A program made the position numbers and the translations under genes. Source: Bacillota bacterium (GTDB lineage Bacteria; Bacillota; Clostridia; Lachnospirales; Lachnospiraceae). From it: a stretch of DNA of 64,000 nt. Each line of letters starts with the position of its first letter. The first letter of the stretch is position 1. The stretch is taken from assembly GCA_023407575.1 (NCBI GenBank), contig JAEYLX010000032.1:62001-126000 (forward strand), in the 5' to 3' direction. A model generated the notes under the pieces. It was not told the DNA's origin, did not search any database, and was given only the letters and a program-made list of their open reading frames with translations. Below, piece by piece: positions 1 through 9,212 of this stretch.

Positions 1-1035
1 TTTGCTGATTTAACCAAACCTGCGGAGAATTCTTTTGCAGACGAAAAACATCACCGTTATATTACCTGTCTTTGTGCGGATTATACTGATGAGGAGCCAA
101 GATTTGTTGCGGTTTGTGCCCGGGGTAATTGGATAGGTAAAACAACCGGAGGATTAATCTGGTCTGAGGATCAATGTAAGACGTTTCGAAGGCTTGCTGA
201 TCCATATGGAATTAGTAAGCGTATCGACAAGTTGATTGATGAAATCAGGAAGCCCAATACCAATTCCGGCTGGACCGCAATTTCCTCTGATGGGAGGACA
301 CTCGTATGGTGCGTAGGGGAAAGATTCTCCTTACCGATAGAGGCAGTGGTTTTCACTGAGAATTTGGGCGAAACCTGGCAGCAGTCTCGTATTTTTGATC
401 TTCAAGGTAAGGTGCTAACGGGAGAAAATTGTACGATTAAAGTGTTTTCTGATCGTGTGGATCCAGAGGTATTCTATGGATTTGGTGAAGAATCTAATAT
501 GTATATTAGCACAGACAAAGCCAGAAGCTTTTATCAGGTTAAGGTGCCAGATTATTTTCCTAAGCTTGAACTAGCTGGTATTGATGGGAAGATGTCTGTT
601 GAAATTCGGATGGAAACTGGAAAGACAGGAGTGGCGTGGATTTCTTTAGGTAAAGGTGGACTTTGGAGAATTATCTTCGATAAGCAAAAACGAACAGCAG
701 AATTCTATCGTATCAGTAAAGAAAAGGATATTATTTTTCGTCAGGGTATGGGAAAAGCCGCACCGAATAGTTTATACAACACGCTTTATGTGAATGGGAT
801 TATCAATGGAGATTACGGTTTTTATAGGTCTGTTAATGAAGGTGAAACCTGGCAGAGAATTAATACAAGTAAGCAGATGTATGGCGATATCAGAAGTATT
901 ATAGGTGACCCCCGTCGCTTTGGACGATTTTATCTCGCCACAGGGTCCAGAGGAGTTCTGTGGGGAGAACCCTTGCCAAACATGGATATCAATAAAGTAT
1001 CCTTAGAAAGCAAGTTTTCAAAGCAAATTTATTAA
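1..1035 (+). CDS. GH74-like xyloglucan-active glycosidase, C-terminal part (5' truncated)
   Basis: The frame is open from base 1, so the gene starts before the window and the first internal ATG (232) is not the start; 344 residues are visible. Several Asp-box/BNR-type turns are present (GLIWSEDQCKTF, NLGETW, NEGETW). The ending GDPRRFGRFYLATGSRG resembles the last blade of GH74 beta-propellers (xyloglucanases, oligoxyloglucan-releasing enzymes). It ends 54 bp before a GH31 alpha-glycosidase on the same strand, a typical xyloglucan-utilisation pairing. Whether it is secreted cannot be judged without the N-terminus. A sialidase-like or other BNR protein is the alternative; the family call is fairly secure, the substrate is inferred. 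Confidence 0.75.
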   Translation, partial: FADLTKPAENSFADEKHHRYITCLCADYTDEEPRFVAVCARGNWIGKTTGGLIWSEDQCKTFRRLADPYGISKRIDKLIDEIRKPNTNSGWTAISSDGRTLVWCVGERFSLPIEAVVFTENLGETWQQSRIFDLQGKVLTGENCTIKVFSDRVDPEVFYGFGEESNMYISTDKARSFYQVKVPDYFPKLELAGIDGKMSVEIRMETGKTGVAWISLGKGGLWRIIFDKQKRTAEFYRISKEKDIIFRQGMGKAAPNSLYNTLYVNGIINGDYGFYRSVNEGETWQRINTSKQMYGDIRSIIGDPRRFGRFYLATGSRGVLWGEPLPNMDINKVSLESKFSKQIY

Positions 1036-1089
1036 TAGTCTGCTTAGATCGGAACAGTTACAGTTTAACATAGAAAGGTAGAGGTATAT

Positions 1090-3159
1090 ATGAGATACGA
1101 GAAAAATGGAAATAGACTGATTTGCTATCAAGGAGAGGCAGTTCTTTGGATTGAACCTTGGGGCGATAATTCTCTTCGAGTTCGAATGACAAAAGAAGCT
1201 TACATGGATCAGAAGGATTGGGCATTAACAGAGCAGATTGTTCCTGGTAAAGCAGAGATAGTTATGGAAGAAGTTGAGGTATTAGAGCCTTGGTATCGGA
1301 CAGCTCCAGAAGGACATGTTCAAAAGATAACCATTGCAAGCATTCGTAATGGTAAGATTACGGCTAAGTTTAATATTGAAGGTTGGCTTTCTTTTGAAAA
1401 TGAGAAAGGCGAGATACTTACACAGGAATATTGGCGTAATCGAGCAAGAATTGATCGATATGCAGTACCAATAGGTATTAGTGCCAGAGAATTAAAGCCT
1501 ATTACAGGTACTTCGGATTATCGCTTGACTGCGCGATTTGAGGCGTTTGAGGGTGAGAAGATTTTTGGTATGGGGCAATATCAGGAGGGTAATCTGGATA
1601 AAAAAGGTGCAATACTTGAACTCGCCCAGAGAAATTCACAGGCAAGTGTACCCTTTATGGTATCCAGTCGAGGTTATGGATATTTGTGGAATAATCCAGC
1701 AATCGGAACAGCAAGCTTTGGAACGAATAAGACAGAATGGATTGCTGAAAATACCAAGAAGATGGACTATTGGATTACCGCAGGGGAAACACCGGCAGAG
1801 ATTGTGGCACAGTATGCAGACGTAACTGGCAAAGTACCAATGATGCCGGAATATGGACTGGGATTTTGGCAGTGTAAGCTTCGTTATCGCAATCAGGAAG
1901 AGCTGCTGGCGGTTGCAAGGGAACATAAACGACGTGGTCTGCCTATGGATGTTATTGTAATAGATTTCTTTCACTGGACGAAGCAGGGAGATTTTAAATT
2001 TGACCCAATCGATTGGCCGGACCCGGATGGAATGGTTGAGGAGTTAAAGAGTTTGGGAATTGAACTTATGGTCTCTGTATGGCCAACGATTGACGCAACC
2101 TCTGAAAACCGTGAGAAGATGGCGGCAGAAGGCATGTTGGTTAAGTTTGATCGAGGTCTCGGTATTAATATGAACTGGATGGGAGAGACCGCCTTCTTTG
2201 ATGCAACACATCCAGAAGCCAGAAAGTATGTCTGGGACCGTTGCAAAGAGAATTATTTCAAGAAGGGTATCCGCATCTTCTGGCTTGATGAGGCAGAACC
2301 GGAGTATGGACCGTATGATTTTGATATTTACCGCTATTATCTGGGACCTGCACTATCCTGTAGCAATATTTACCCTGCGCTTTATTCCAAAGCTTATTAC
2401 GACGGAATGAAGGAAGAAGGAATGGAGCAAATTGTTAATCTGGTTCGTTGTGCCTGGGCAGGTAGCCAACGCTATGGAGCCTTGGTTTGGTCAGGAGATA
2501 TTCATTCTTCGTTCCGTGCATTAAGAGAGCAGCTTCAAGCAGGCTTAAATGTTGGTCTAGCAGGTATCCCCTGGTGGACAACTGATATCGGTGGATTTAT
2601 CGGCGGAGACATTACAGATAAGAAGTTCCAGGAACTATTAATCCGCTGGTTTGAATGGGCAGTTTTCTGTCCAGTTACAAGATTACACGGCGAACGCCCT
2701 CCGTTCCACCCACTGAAAGAGGAATTTAGAAACAATGTGAGACAATTTTCCTCCGGTCAGGATAATGAGGTTTGGAGCTATGGGGAAGAGAATTATGAGA
2801 TAATGTCCAAATACTTATTCATGAGAGAACGTCTTCGTCCTTATACCAGAAAGCTCATGAAAGAAGCCCATGTTAAAGGTCACCCGCTAATGAGAACAAT
2901 GTTCTTTGAGTTCCCAGAGGATACGGAATGCTGGCAACAAACCGACCAATATATGTTTGGTTCTGAAATACTTGTGGCACCGGTGATGGAAGAAGGAGTG
3001 CGAGAAAGAAATGTATATCTGCCAACAGGTGTAACTTGGATAAATGCATACACAGGAGAAACGGTAGAAGGTGGACAGACCATAAAAGTGGCAGCACCTC
3101 TTGAGGTAATACCTTTATTTACAAAGAAGGGTTTTGATATAGAATTGTATGTAAAATGA
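1090..3159 (+). CDS. GH31 alpha-glycosidase, probable alpha-xylosidase
   Basis: 689-residue glycoside hydrolase family 31 enzyme. After an N-terminal beta-sandwich (about 1-240) comes the TIM barrel. The likely nucleophile is D400 in FWLDEAEPE and the likely acid/base is D470 in VWSGD. The C-terminal beta domains include GSEILVAPV. There is no signal peptide, so it acts in the cytoplasm on imported oligosaccharides. Next to a GH74-like gene, the best role is removing alpha-xylose from xyloglucan oligosaccharides (YicI-like), but alpha-glucosidase activity is not excluded. A ribosome-binding site (AAAGGTAGAGG) precedes the ATG. A hairpin terminator follows, after an odd tandem repeat. Confidence 0.85.
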   Translation: MRYEKNGNRLICYQGEAVLWIEPWGDNSLRVRMTKEAYMDQKDWALTEQIVPGKAEIVMEEVEVLEPWYRTAPEGHVQKITIASIRNGKITAKFNIEGWLSFENEKGEILTQEYWRNRARIDRYAVPIGISARELKPITGTSDYRLTARFEAFEGEKIFGMGQYQEGNLDKKGAILELAQRNSQASVPFMVSSRGYGYLWNNPAIGTASFGTNKTEWIAENTKKMDYWITAGETPAEIVAQYADVTGKVPMMPEYGLGFWQCKLRYRNQEELLAVAREHKRRGLPMDVIVIDFFHWTKQGDFKFDPIDWPDPDGMVEELKSLGIELMVSVWPTIDATSENREKMAAEGMLVKFDRGLGINMNWMGETAFFDATHPEARKYVWDRCKENYFKKGIRIFWLDEAEPEYGPYDFDIYRYYLGPALSCSNIYPALYSKAYYDGMKEEGMEQIVNLVRCAWAGSQRYGALVWSGDIHSSFRALREQLQAGLNVGLAGIPWWTTDIGGFIGGDITDKKFQELLIRWFEWAVFCPVTRLHGERPPFHPLKEEFRNNVRQFSSGQDNEVWSYGEENYEIMSKYLFMRERLRPYTRKLMKEAHVKGHPLMRTMFFEFPEDTECWQQTDQYMFGSEILVAPVMEEGVRERNVYLPTGVTWINAYTGETVEGGQTIKVAAPLEVIPLFTKKGFDIELYVK

Positions 3160-3208
3160 TATGCAGGGGTGAAATGTAAGATTTATGTAGTGAACTATAG
3201 AAAGTGCA

Positions 3209-3263
3209 AAAGAAGTAGTAAAGAAGTAGCAAAGAAGTAGCGAAGAAGTAGTAATGATGTAGT
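3209..3263. repeat. 11-bp tandem repeat, five units
   Basis: Five consecutive 11-mers of the form AAAGAAGTAGT/C sit between the GH31 stop codon and its terminator. Units 1-3 are nearly identical, unit 4 starts with G and unit 5 is diverged (AATGATGTAGT). The repeat is not part of a convincing ORF. Confidence 0.85.
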
Positions 3264-3271
3264 ATAAAGGT

Positions 3272-3347
3272 CAGAGTGTTAGTTCCTGGTGGAAAGAGCG
3301 AACATTATGTTCGAGCATGCCATACGGAATTAACACTCTGTTTATTT
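3272..3347 (+). terminator. Hairpin terminator after GH31 gene
   Basis: The arms CAGAGTGTTA (3272-3281) and TAACACTCTG (3331-3340) pair perfectly and enclose a second small hairpin (CGAACA/GTTCG). TTTATTT follows. It probably ends the glycosidase transcript. Confidence 0.6.
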
Positions 3348-3493
3348 ATATAACAAGAAATTCCTTCAAATTTATATTATAAAAGTCCTTTGAGTTAATG
3401 TGGGCATACGCCCAAGGAACAAAACTGCACATTAAAGTAGTTAAACGCAAGAGTGTGCATAGCATACTTTGTGCCTTAAGTAGACTGGTTATA

Positions 3494-4348
3494 TTAAGGC
3501 ATAGTTCTTGCAACCGAAAAAAGGTAGTTTGCAATTCCTATATAGTCAGCATCACCATTAGACAGTTTCCTCTGCAGCACTGCCCACAGAGCATTCCATA
3601 GGGTGACTACATATGTCATTTGCTCCAAACCTGCAAGTTTTTCCGCATCACATTCTCCAAAGTAAAGAATAAGAAACTCTTCTTTCTGTTCTTTCGTATA
3701 GGGCATACAGATAATTGCTAAATCAAAAAATATATCACCCATACCACTGTATTCCCAATCAATCAGCCTAAGGGTAGCAGTATCCAAAAAGTTATTGGGA
3801 AAGGGATCATTATGACACAAACCTAAACAGGTGGCTAGTTTTTTGTGTCGCTCTTTTTGAATACTCGCCATTTTAAATACTAAATTTTCAATGTCTTCCG
3901 GCAATTCTAGATTATTTTTATGAGCAAATTCTATTCTGTCGTAAATATCTTTATAGGGAGAAAAAGAAAAAGGAATCGCTGGCAGCTGGTGAATTTGTTT
4001 CATAACATTGGCTATTCTCTTTAGATTTTCCGGAAGGGCAGTATCCTTATCCTCCCACTTTGCGCCGTTAATATAGCGAGTAATCATATTACCTGTTTCT
4101 GTGGAAAAATAGACAATATCTGCTCCGACCCCTATATCAGCTGCTGCTTTCATTGCAGTATATTCTGCTTGTCTGTCTATTCCTAATTCGTAGGAATTCT
4201 TTCGTGCCAAACGGACGATATACTCACAATGATCAACAGTTACCTTGTAATTTGCATTGGTCAATCCATCTTTTTGAAAATCTGCTTGTATCTCATAGCT
4301 TGACTCTGGAAAAACTTCCTTTAGTAAAGAATTTAATATGTCATTCAT
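3494..4348 (-). CDS. Choline/ethanolamine kinase-like (APH family) phosphotransferase
   Basis: Small-molecule kinase of the aminoglycoside phosphotransferase/choline kinase fold. Visible motifs are the nucleotide-loop region DGLTNANYKV, the catalytic Brenner-type LCHNDPFPNNFL and the metal-binding LIDWEYSGMGD. It most resembles LicA-type choline kinases, which supply phosphocholine for surface polymers; the substrate is not proven. The frame is open up to 4432 with several ATGs. The start at 4348 (MNDILNSLL, 284 aa) is preferred because AGAGAGG precedes it and it matches the usual family N-terminus. The gene stands alone on the minus strand with no other lic genes nearby. Thiamine kinase or another APH member is possible. 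Confidence 0.75.
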   Translation of the reverse strand: MNDILNSLLKEVFPESSYEIQADFQKDGLTNANYKVTVDHCEYIVRLARKNSYELGIDRQAEYTAMKAAADIGVGADIVYFSTETGNMITRYINGAKWEDKDTALPENLKRIANVMKQIHQLPAIPFSFSPYKDIYDRIEFAHKNNLELPEDIENLVFKMASIQKERHKKLATCLGLCHNDPFPNNFLDTATLRLIDWEYSGMGDIFFDLAIICMPYTKEQKEEFLILYFGECDAEKLAGLEQMTYVVTLWNALWAVLQRKLSNGDADYIGIANYLFSVARTMP

Positions 4349-4570
4349 ACGTGCCTCTCTTTCAGCATCCTTTTGCTTGTTGTAACTATTTATGAACGGC
4401 ATCTGCGCCATAGCTCCGTTAATAGATAACATAACTAGAGAATATCAGATAAACATATGACAGTACATGCAGATACTTATAACAATTTTGTACTATTCTA
4501 ACTTTATGAAATAGTGATAAGTAAATATTTACGAAATAATCACAAGTCTATTATCGTTGAAAAATAATAA

Positions 4571-4600
4571 AAAACAACGCCCGTAAGTTGGCGTTGTTTT
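4571..4600 (-). terminator. Terminator downstream of the MalY/PatB-type aminotransferase
   Basis: The perfect 11-bp arms AAAACAACGCC and GGCGTTGTTTT flank an 8-nt loop. With A- and T-runs at the ends it can work in both directions. It lies 12 bp beyond the aminotransferase stop codon. Confidence 0.75.
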
Positions 4601-4611
4601 GCATTACATTA

Positions 4612-5787
4612 TTATAGTTCATCTACGGCCATCTTCAGCTGTTCCATGGCTTGTTTTATAATCTCTCTTGGACAAGCAATATTAATTCGCTCAAAACCTT
4701 CTCCTTCCGGTCCGAAGATGTGACCGGCATCAAGCCATAACTTTGCAGAATGAACAATTAGCTGCTCCATCTGTTTCTTATCTAAGCCTAATTCATTAAA
4801 GTCCAGCCAAACTAAATATGTTCCTTCAGGCTCAATTAACTTAACCTTTGGTAAATTAGTTTTTATAAAGTCTCTGATATAATTAAGATTTTCAAATAAA
4901 TATTCTTTTAACTCACTTAACCATGTTTCTCCATATTCATACGCTGCCTTGCTGGCTACGAGTCCAAGTGTGTTACACTGGCTATAACCACTGGATTTTA
5001 ATTCCTTCCGATATTTGCTGCGAATGGTATCATTCTTAATAAATATATTTGAAACCTGTAATCCAGCCAAATTAAATGTTTTACTTGGAGCAGTACATAT
5101 AATGGAGTTATTAGCAAACTCTTCTGACAAACTGGCGAAAACATGGTGCTGATAACCGGGATAAGTAAAGTCACAGTGAATCTCATCTGAGACTACAAGT
5201 ACTTTATGTTTTAAACAGATTTCTCCAAGTTGAATTAATTCGTCCTTTGACCATACACGGCCAACTGGGTTCTGTGGATTACACAAAATGAAGAGTTTGA
5301 TCTTTTCTTCAATAATCTTTTGTTCAAAATCCTCAAAGTCCATTTTATATATCCCGTCCTTATAAATGAGGGGATTTACAATAATACGACGATTATTTGT
5401 CAGGATGGATTCGGAAAAGGGGTAATATACGGGACGTTGAATTAATACACCATCACCTTCCCTGGTGAAGGCTCTAATAGCCAAGGTCAGTGCAAATACC
5501 ACACCGGGTGTTTTTACCAACCACTGTTCTTCGATATCCCAATTGAAATGTTTATAAAACCATTCGTGTACAACTTCAAAATAGTCTTTTTTTACATCAC
5601 TATAGCCAAAGATTCCATGCGCAACGGCATTTTGAATAGCACTTAAAACTTCGGTAGGAACCTGAAAATCCATATCTGCTACCCAAAGAGGCAGAATGTC
5701 AGAGGGTTTACCACGTTCCACTGCAAAATCATATTTAATAGAATTTGTATTCTTTCGATCAATTATATTATTAAAATCATATACCAT
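4612..5787 (-). CDS. MalY/PatB-family PLP aminotransferase (cystathionine beta-lyase type)
   Basis: 391-residue fold-type I PLP enzyme. The N-terminal signature SDILPLWVADMDF is diagnostic of the MalY/PatB class, which has C-S lyase (cystathionine beta-lyase) activity. D201 in VSDEIH should contact the PLP ring nitrogen and K236 in APSKTFNLAG should form the Schiff base. It lies 86 bp downstream of a trans-sulfuration enzyme on the same strand, so the two may convert cysteine to homocysteine together. This call rests on strong family motifs; a plain aminotransferase role is less likely. Confidence 0.85.
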   Translation of the reverse strand: MVYDFNNIIDRKNTNSIKYDFAVERGKPSDILPLWVADMDFQVPTEVLSAIQNAVAHGIFGYSDVKKDYFEVVHEWFYKHFNWDIEEQWLVKTPGVVFALTLAIRAFTREGDGVLIQRPVYYPFSESILTNNRRIIVNPLIYKDGIYKMDFEDFEQKIIEEKIKLFILCNPQNPVGRVWSKDELIQLGEICLKHKVLVVSDEIHCDFTYPGYQHHVFASLSEEFANNSIICTAPSKTFNLAGLQVSNIFIKNDTIRSKYRKELKSSGYSQCNTLGLVASKAAYEYGETWLSELKEYLFENLNYIRDFIKTNLPKVKLIEPEGTYLVWLDFNELGLDKKQMEQLIVHSAKLWLDAGHIFGPEGEGFERINIACPREIIKQAMEQLKMAVDEL

Positions 5788-5873
5788 TAGATGACTCCAA
5801 TCTATTATGAGATATGTTTACGCTTATAGTAAGATGAGATAATGTTACAATTATGTGAATTATTCCAGAGTAT

Positions 5874-7022
5874 TTAATCCAGAAAAGCTTGCTCTAAATC
5901 CTGTAATAAATCTTCAATATCCTCAATACCTACAGAGAGGCGAAGCAATCTGTTGTTAATTCCTTTTTCTTCTCGTTCCTGTTCGGTTAAATCTGCATGT
6001 GTCTGCAGCATAGGATAAGTCATAAGACTTTCAACTCCACCAAGACTTTCCGCATATTGAATTACCTGCACCTTTTGCAGCAGTTTTACGGCGGTAGCTT
6101 CACAATCTGTATGGAAGGATATCATACTGCCAGAACCTGAGGATTGCTTCTTGTTTATTTCATAACCAGGATGGGAAGGTAATCCGATATAATACACAGT
6201 TTTCACCTTGTCCTGTTTTGTAAGCCAGTCAGCGATAATAACAGCATTCTTTTGCTGTTGTTCCATACGGATTGCCAGAGTCTTAATGCCTCTTAGAATT
6301 AACCAACTATCAAAGGCAGGAAGCCCAGCGCCTGTGGTTTTACTAATATAGCGTATTTTTTCAGCCAAATCCACGTTTGCAAGCACTAAAAAACCAGCAA
6401 GAGTGTCATTATGTCCACCTAGATATTTGGTTCCACTGTGCATGATGATATCAGCACCGATTGTAATGGGATGTTGGAAATACGGTGTCAGGAAGGTGTT
6501 GTCAACAATAAAGAGTAAACCATGTTCCTTTGCGATTTTAGCTGCCTGATGCAAATCAGTAACATTCATCATAGGATTCGTTGGTGTTTCTACATAGATT
6601 GCTTTTGTATTACCCTTGATATGAGAGATAATTTGGTCAGCATCATTGGTATCCAAATAGTCCACCTGAATTCCGTTTTTTGAATTTATAGCATTAAAAA
6701 GTCGAATAGTACCACCGTATAAGTCGTTGGTAGCAATAATATGGTCACCGGGTTGGAATAATTCCATGAGAGCATTCATTGCAGCCATGCCGGAAGAAAA
6801 CGCAACTGCTTCCACGCCTCCTTCTAAAGAAGCCACAACCTTTTCAAGTTGTTCACGGGTTGGGTTCTGGGACCTGGAATAGTCATAGCCTGTACTTTGT
6901 CCTACATCTGGATGGGCAAAGGTAGCACTTTGATAGATAGGAAAACTGATTGCTCCGGTATTATCGGTGGTTCTCTTTTCATTGTTACCATGGATGCATT
7001 TTGTGTTAAAATGATATTTCAT
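5874..7022 (-). CDS. Trans-sulfuration PLP enzyme (cystathionine gamma-synthase/gamma-lyase family)
   Basis: 382-residue Cys/Met metabolism PLP enzyme. Key motifs are YSRSQNPT near the N-terminus, the Tyr/Gly stretch TNDLYGGT, D174 in VDNTF and the PLP lysine K199 in SGTKYLGGHND. Sequence alone does not separate MetB (O-acylhomoserine plus cysteine) from MccB/CGL (cystathionine to cysteine). A cystathionine beta-lyase-type partner lies just downstream, which favours a cysteine-to-homocysteine route with this enzyme as the synthase. The full family length and normal start suggest it is intact. No S-box or T-box was recognised in the leader. Confidence 0.85.
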   Translation of the reverse strand: MKYHFNTKCIHGNNEKRTTDNTGAISFPIYQSATFAHPDVGQSTGYDYSRSQNPTREQLEKVVASLEGGVEAVAFSSGMAAMNALMELFQPGDHIIATNDLYGGTIRLFNAINSKNGIQVDYLDTNDADQIISHIKGNTKAIYVETPTNPMMNVTDLHQAAKIAKEHGLLFIVDNTFLTPYFQHPITIGADIIMHSGTKYLGGHNDTLAGFLVLANVDLAEKIRYISKTTGAGLPAFDSWLILRGIKTLAIRMEQQQKNAVIIADWLTKQDKVKTVYYIGLPSHPGYEINKKQSSGSGSMISFHTDCEATAVKLLQKVQVIQYAESLGGVESLMTYPMLQTHADLTEQEREEKGINNRLLRLSVGIEDIEDLLQDLEQAFLD

Positions 7023-7066
7023 GTAATTAACCTTCTTTCCTAGTGATTACAAAACAATCTTTATAC

Positions 7067-7075
7067 ATTATACCA
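7067..7075 (-). promoter_or_regulatory. Extended -10 promoter for the trans-sulfuration operon
   Basis: On the minus strand TGGTATAAT forms an extended -10 about 45 bp before the start codon. No good -35 is seen. A short inverted repeat (CCTGGA/TCCAGG, 7091-7112) sits where a -35 would be and could be an operator. Confidence 0.4.
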
Positions 7076-7352
7076 AAACCAACAATATTACCTGGAACTT
7101 CTAAAATCCAGGCAGGGGAGTGGAGTAATCAGACTTGTTTAAGGGTGGAACTAAAATAATACTATTCATACCGTATAAGTATAATTTATAGAATTATAAT
7201 ATAACAGTTTTTATTTTTCAAGCATCATAAGTAAAAATTATATAGTAATGAAATTGGATGATGGCATCAGCTTCAATATTTATAAGTACTTTCAACCAAG
7301 TTGGCAAACGTTTGCTCTTTTTTGCTGTATTATATGAGAGATGTAATATAAT

Positions 7353-7554
7353 AGTCTTAAAAATATAAATGAAATCATTCTTCAACAAATACAACATGGT
7401 CTGAAATGAGTTATATGAAATATCCCCGCTTGTAATTTGGAACTACAATCCGTCCGTAGGTGAAATAAATAGGGATGAATTAATAATTGATTTAGAATAC
7501 TATAAATCAATTTCCCCATATATATTTCATAAATACAATGACCGTTCAGTGTAA
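7353..7554 (+). pseudogene. Possible decayed coding remnant, family unknown
   Basis: This lies in a 785-bp gap (7023-7807) that is otherwise AT-rich and without recognisable genes. An 18-codon open stretch (7353-7409) ends at a stop, and an overlapping frame is open for 49 codons (7405-7554). The second has protein-like composition (for example IWNYNPSVGEINRDELI) but no start codon or ribosome-binding site. It may be a frameshifted gene relic; chance is not excluded. Confidence 0.2.
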
Positions 7555-7733
7555 GAATTTTTTAGTTAAAATTGACCCAACAAATAAGTTTCTTATATTT
7601 CCAATATATAAAGCATTGAGGCTGAACTGTTATAAATCTTCTATATTTTCTGTGGTAAAATCTCAAAAATTGTTGTAATATCTATAAAGTAGTATTTAGT
7701 CGAATTATCTTAAAGTTACCAGCTGAATACAAG

Positions 7734-7762
7734 TTGACAAAATACGAAAACCAAAATAATAT
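7734..7762 (+). promoter_or_regulatory. Sigma-A-type promoter for the C39-like peptidase
   Basis: TTGACA (7734-7739) and TAATAT (7757-7762) are separated by 17 bp, about 55 bp upstream of the start codon. Confidence 0.45.
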
Positions 7763-7819
7763 ATAAAACAGATATGTAATATATGTTATAGCGTGATAAA
7801 TTGACAAGTGAGGTGCTAT

Positions 7820-8437
7820 ATGAAAAATCCATTAGCCTATCAATCAACGGAATATGACTGCGGACCAACCTCGATGCTAAATGCAGTCAATTATTTATTT
7901 CATAGAAAAGATATTTCTCCGGATGTTATCAAAAGCATAATGCTTTATAGCTTGGACAGCTATAATAAAAAGGGAGAAGCATATAAAAGCGGTACCACAG
8001 GTATGGCAATGATGTTTCTCTCCAACTGGCTGAATCAATTTGGTAAGGTAAAAAAGTGGCCAATTGAAGCAGAGGTACTGCAGGGCGAAGAAATTCAAAT
8101 CAGTCAAAATAGTAAGATTGCAGTATGTCTGGGTCAGGGTGGAGTGGTAGTTGCACGTGTTATGCTGGGTTGCTGGCATTATGTGTTATTAACTGGTATT
8201 GATAAAGAATATGTATACTTGTTTGATCCCTACTATAGAATGAAACCATTTACGGATGAAGATATTATTATGGTTAAGGACCAGCCAACAAAAATGAATC
8301 GTAAAGTGAAGCATCACATTCTTAATGCTGAGGGTTCTGGTCATTATGCTCTTGGTAAAAAGGAAGGACGGGAATGCGTACTTTTATACAATACTACAAC
8401 ACGAATTACGATGGAGAATATTGAGTACTTTATCTAG
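7820..8437 (+). CDS. C39-family-like cysteine peptidase
   Basis: 205-residue protein with the papain-like C39 layout: C14 in EYDCGPTSMLNAVNYL, H120 in GCWHYVLL and D136 in YLFDPYY. C39 domains cleave double-glycine leader peptides, but many stand-alone ones have unknown substrates. There is no ABC transporter fusion, signal peptide or transmembrane segment here, so a cytosolic role is inferred. The ATG at 7820 is chosen over the in-frame GTG at 7808 because GTGAGGTG overlaps the latter and makes a ribosome-binding site for the former. No bacteriocin-like precursor was seen beside it. The gene is single and ends in a strong hairpin. Confidence 0.7.
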   Translation: MKNPLAYQSTEYDCGPTSMLNAVNYLFHRKDISPDVIKSIMLYSLDSYNKKGEAYKSGTTGMAMMFLSNWLNQFGKVKKWPIEAEVLQGEEIQISQNSKIAVCLGQGGVVVARVMLGCWHYVLLTGIDKEYVYLFDPYYRMKPFTDEDIIMVKDQPTKMNRKVKHHILNAEGSGHYALGKKEGRECVLLYNTTTRITMENIEYFI

Positions 8438-8521
8438 ATTTTTAGTAGATGGAATTATTAATAACTAATAACATAATAAAGCTTAAAATGAATACGACTA
8501 AGGTATTCTGCATATTATAAA

Positions 8522-8568
8522 AAGAAAGAGTGTTATCCATAGTTTAAACATAGGTAACACTCTTTCTT
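8522..8568. terminator. Bidirectional hairpin terminator
   Basis: The 14-bp arms AAGAAAGAGTGTTA and TAACACTCTTTCTT lie between the C39-like gene and the convergent cymR. Flanking A/T runs let it serve both strands. Confidence 0.7.
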
Positions 8569-8661
8569 CCAGTTAGTTAAGATAAATTAATAAATTATTA
8601 CTTGTGGAATAACGTACAGCAATAGAAATTTAATAAGGATTAAATTAATGTTTGATACATT

Positions 8662-9108
8662 CTAAATAAAGAACATTAAATTATGATCTGCTTTATGCTT
8701 TTCGGTTTCAGAAACCAAATCATAAAGGGTGACTTTCTGTAACATAGCTTTCACGACATCGTCAAGTGGATTATAGAGAGCTTCTCGAACAGCAGCTTCA
8801 ATTTCAGGGGCTTTTTCCTTAATTGTTTCTTCCGTATGTTCAAATAAGGAGGTTTCCACAGAAGATAAGATGTCATAAGCGGTGATATTCTTAGTGTCCT
8901 TTGCTAACTGATAGCCTCCCTGCGATCCCTTAATGGAATTAACAATACCTCCGCGCTTTAATAAGGAAAATACCTGTTCCAAATATATTTTAGAAATATC
9001 AAGCTTTTCAGAGATACTAATCAGAGTGATATATTCGTTCTTATTACCTGACCCAGCCATGTGGATGGTAGCCGCAAGTGCATAACGGCTTTTTGCTGAA
9101 ATTCTCAA
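8662..9108 (-). CDS. cymR: Rrf2-family regulator, probable CymR (cysteine metabolism repressor)
   Basis: 148-residue Rrf2 protein with an N-terminal winged helix (MRISAKSRYALAATIHMA, recognition region LDISKIYLEQVFSLLKRGG, wing GSQGGYQLA) and a C-terminal dimerisation helix. It lacks the cysteine triad of IscR/NsrR, so it is not an Fe-S sensor. It is divergent from cysK; in Bacillus and Staphylococcus CymR binds CysK and represses sulfur genes, so the neighbourhood supports the CymR call. The ATG follows a GGAGG-like site. The target genes are inferred, not shown. Confidence 0.8.
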   Translation of the reverse strand: MRISAKSRYALAATIHMAGSGNKNEYITLISISEKLDISKIYLEQVFSLLKRGGIVNSIKGSQGGYQLAKDTKNITAYDILSSVETSLFEHTEETIKEKAPEIEAAVREALYNPLDDVVKAMLQKVTLYDLVSETEKHKADHNLMFFI

Positions 9109-9212
9109 ATGAATCCTCCATTCTTATGAAAAGTACAACTTTGGATATACTATGTGAGAAATGATTTTTACTCACACTAACCATCTTTTCATACTTTATT
9201 AATATGTATTTT

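Noticed and set aside
232..1035. Complete gene starting at the ATG at 232
   Set aside because: The frame is open upstream to base 1 with GH74-like sequence, so the ATG is internal.
3209..3263. Possible CRISPR array
   Set aside because: Units are 11 bp and directly abutting, with no spacers; no cas genes are in the window.
3398..3601. 67-codon plus-strand ORF
   Set aside because: It overlaps the end of the choline-kinase-like gene on the other strand, has no ribosome-binding site and an unlikely composition.
7141..7156. T-box-like AGGGTGGAAC
   Set aside because: The rest of the T-box core (ACCRCG), stem I and an antiterminator are missing, and it lies on the wrong strand for the adjacent amino acid genes.
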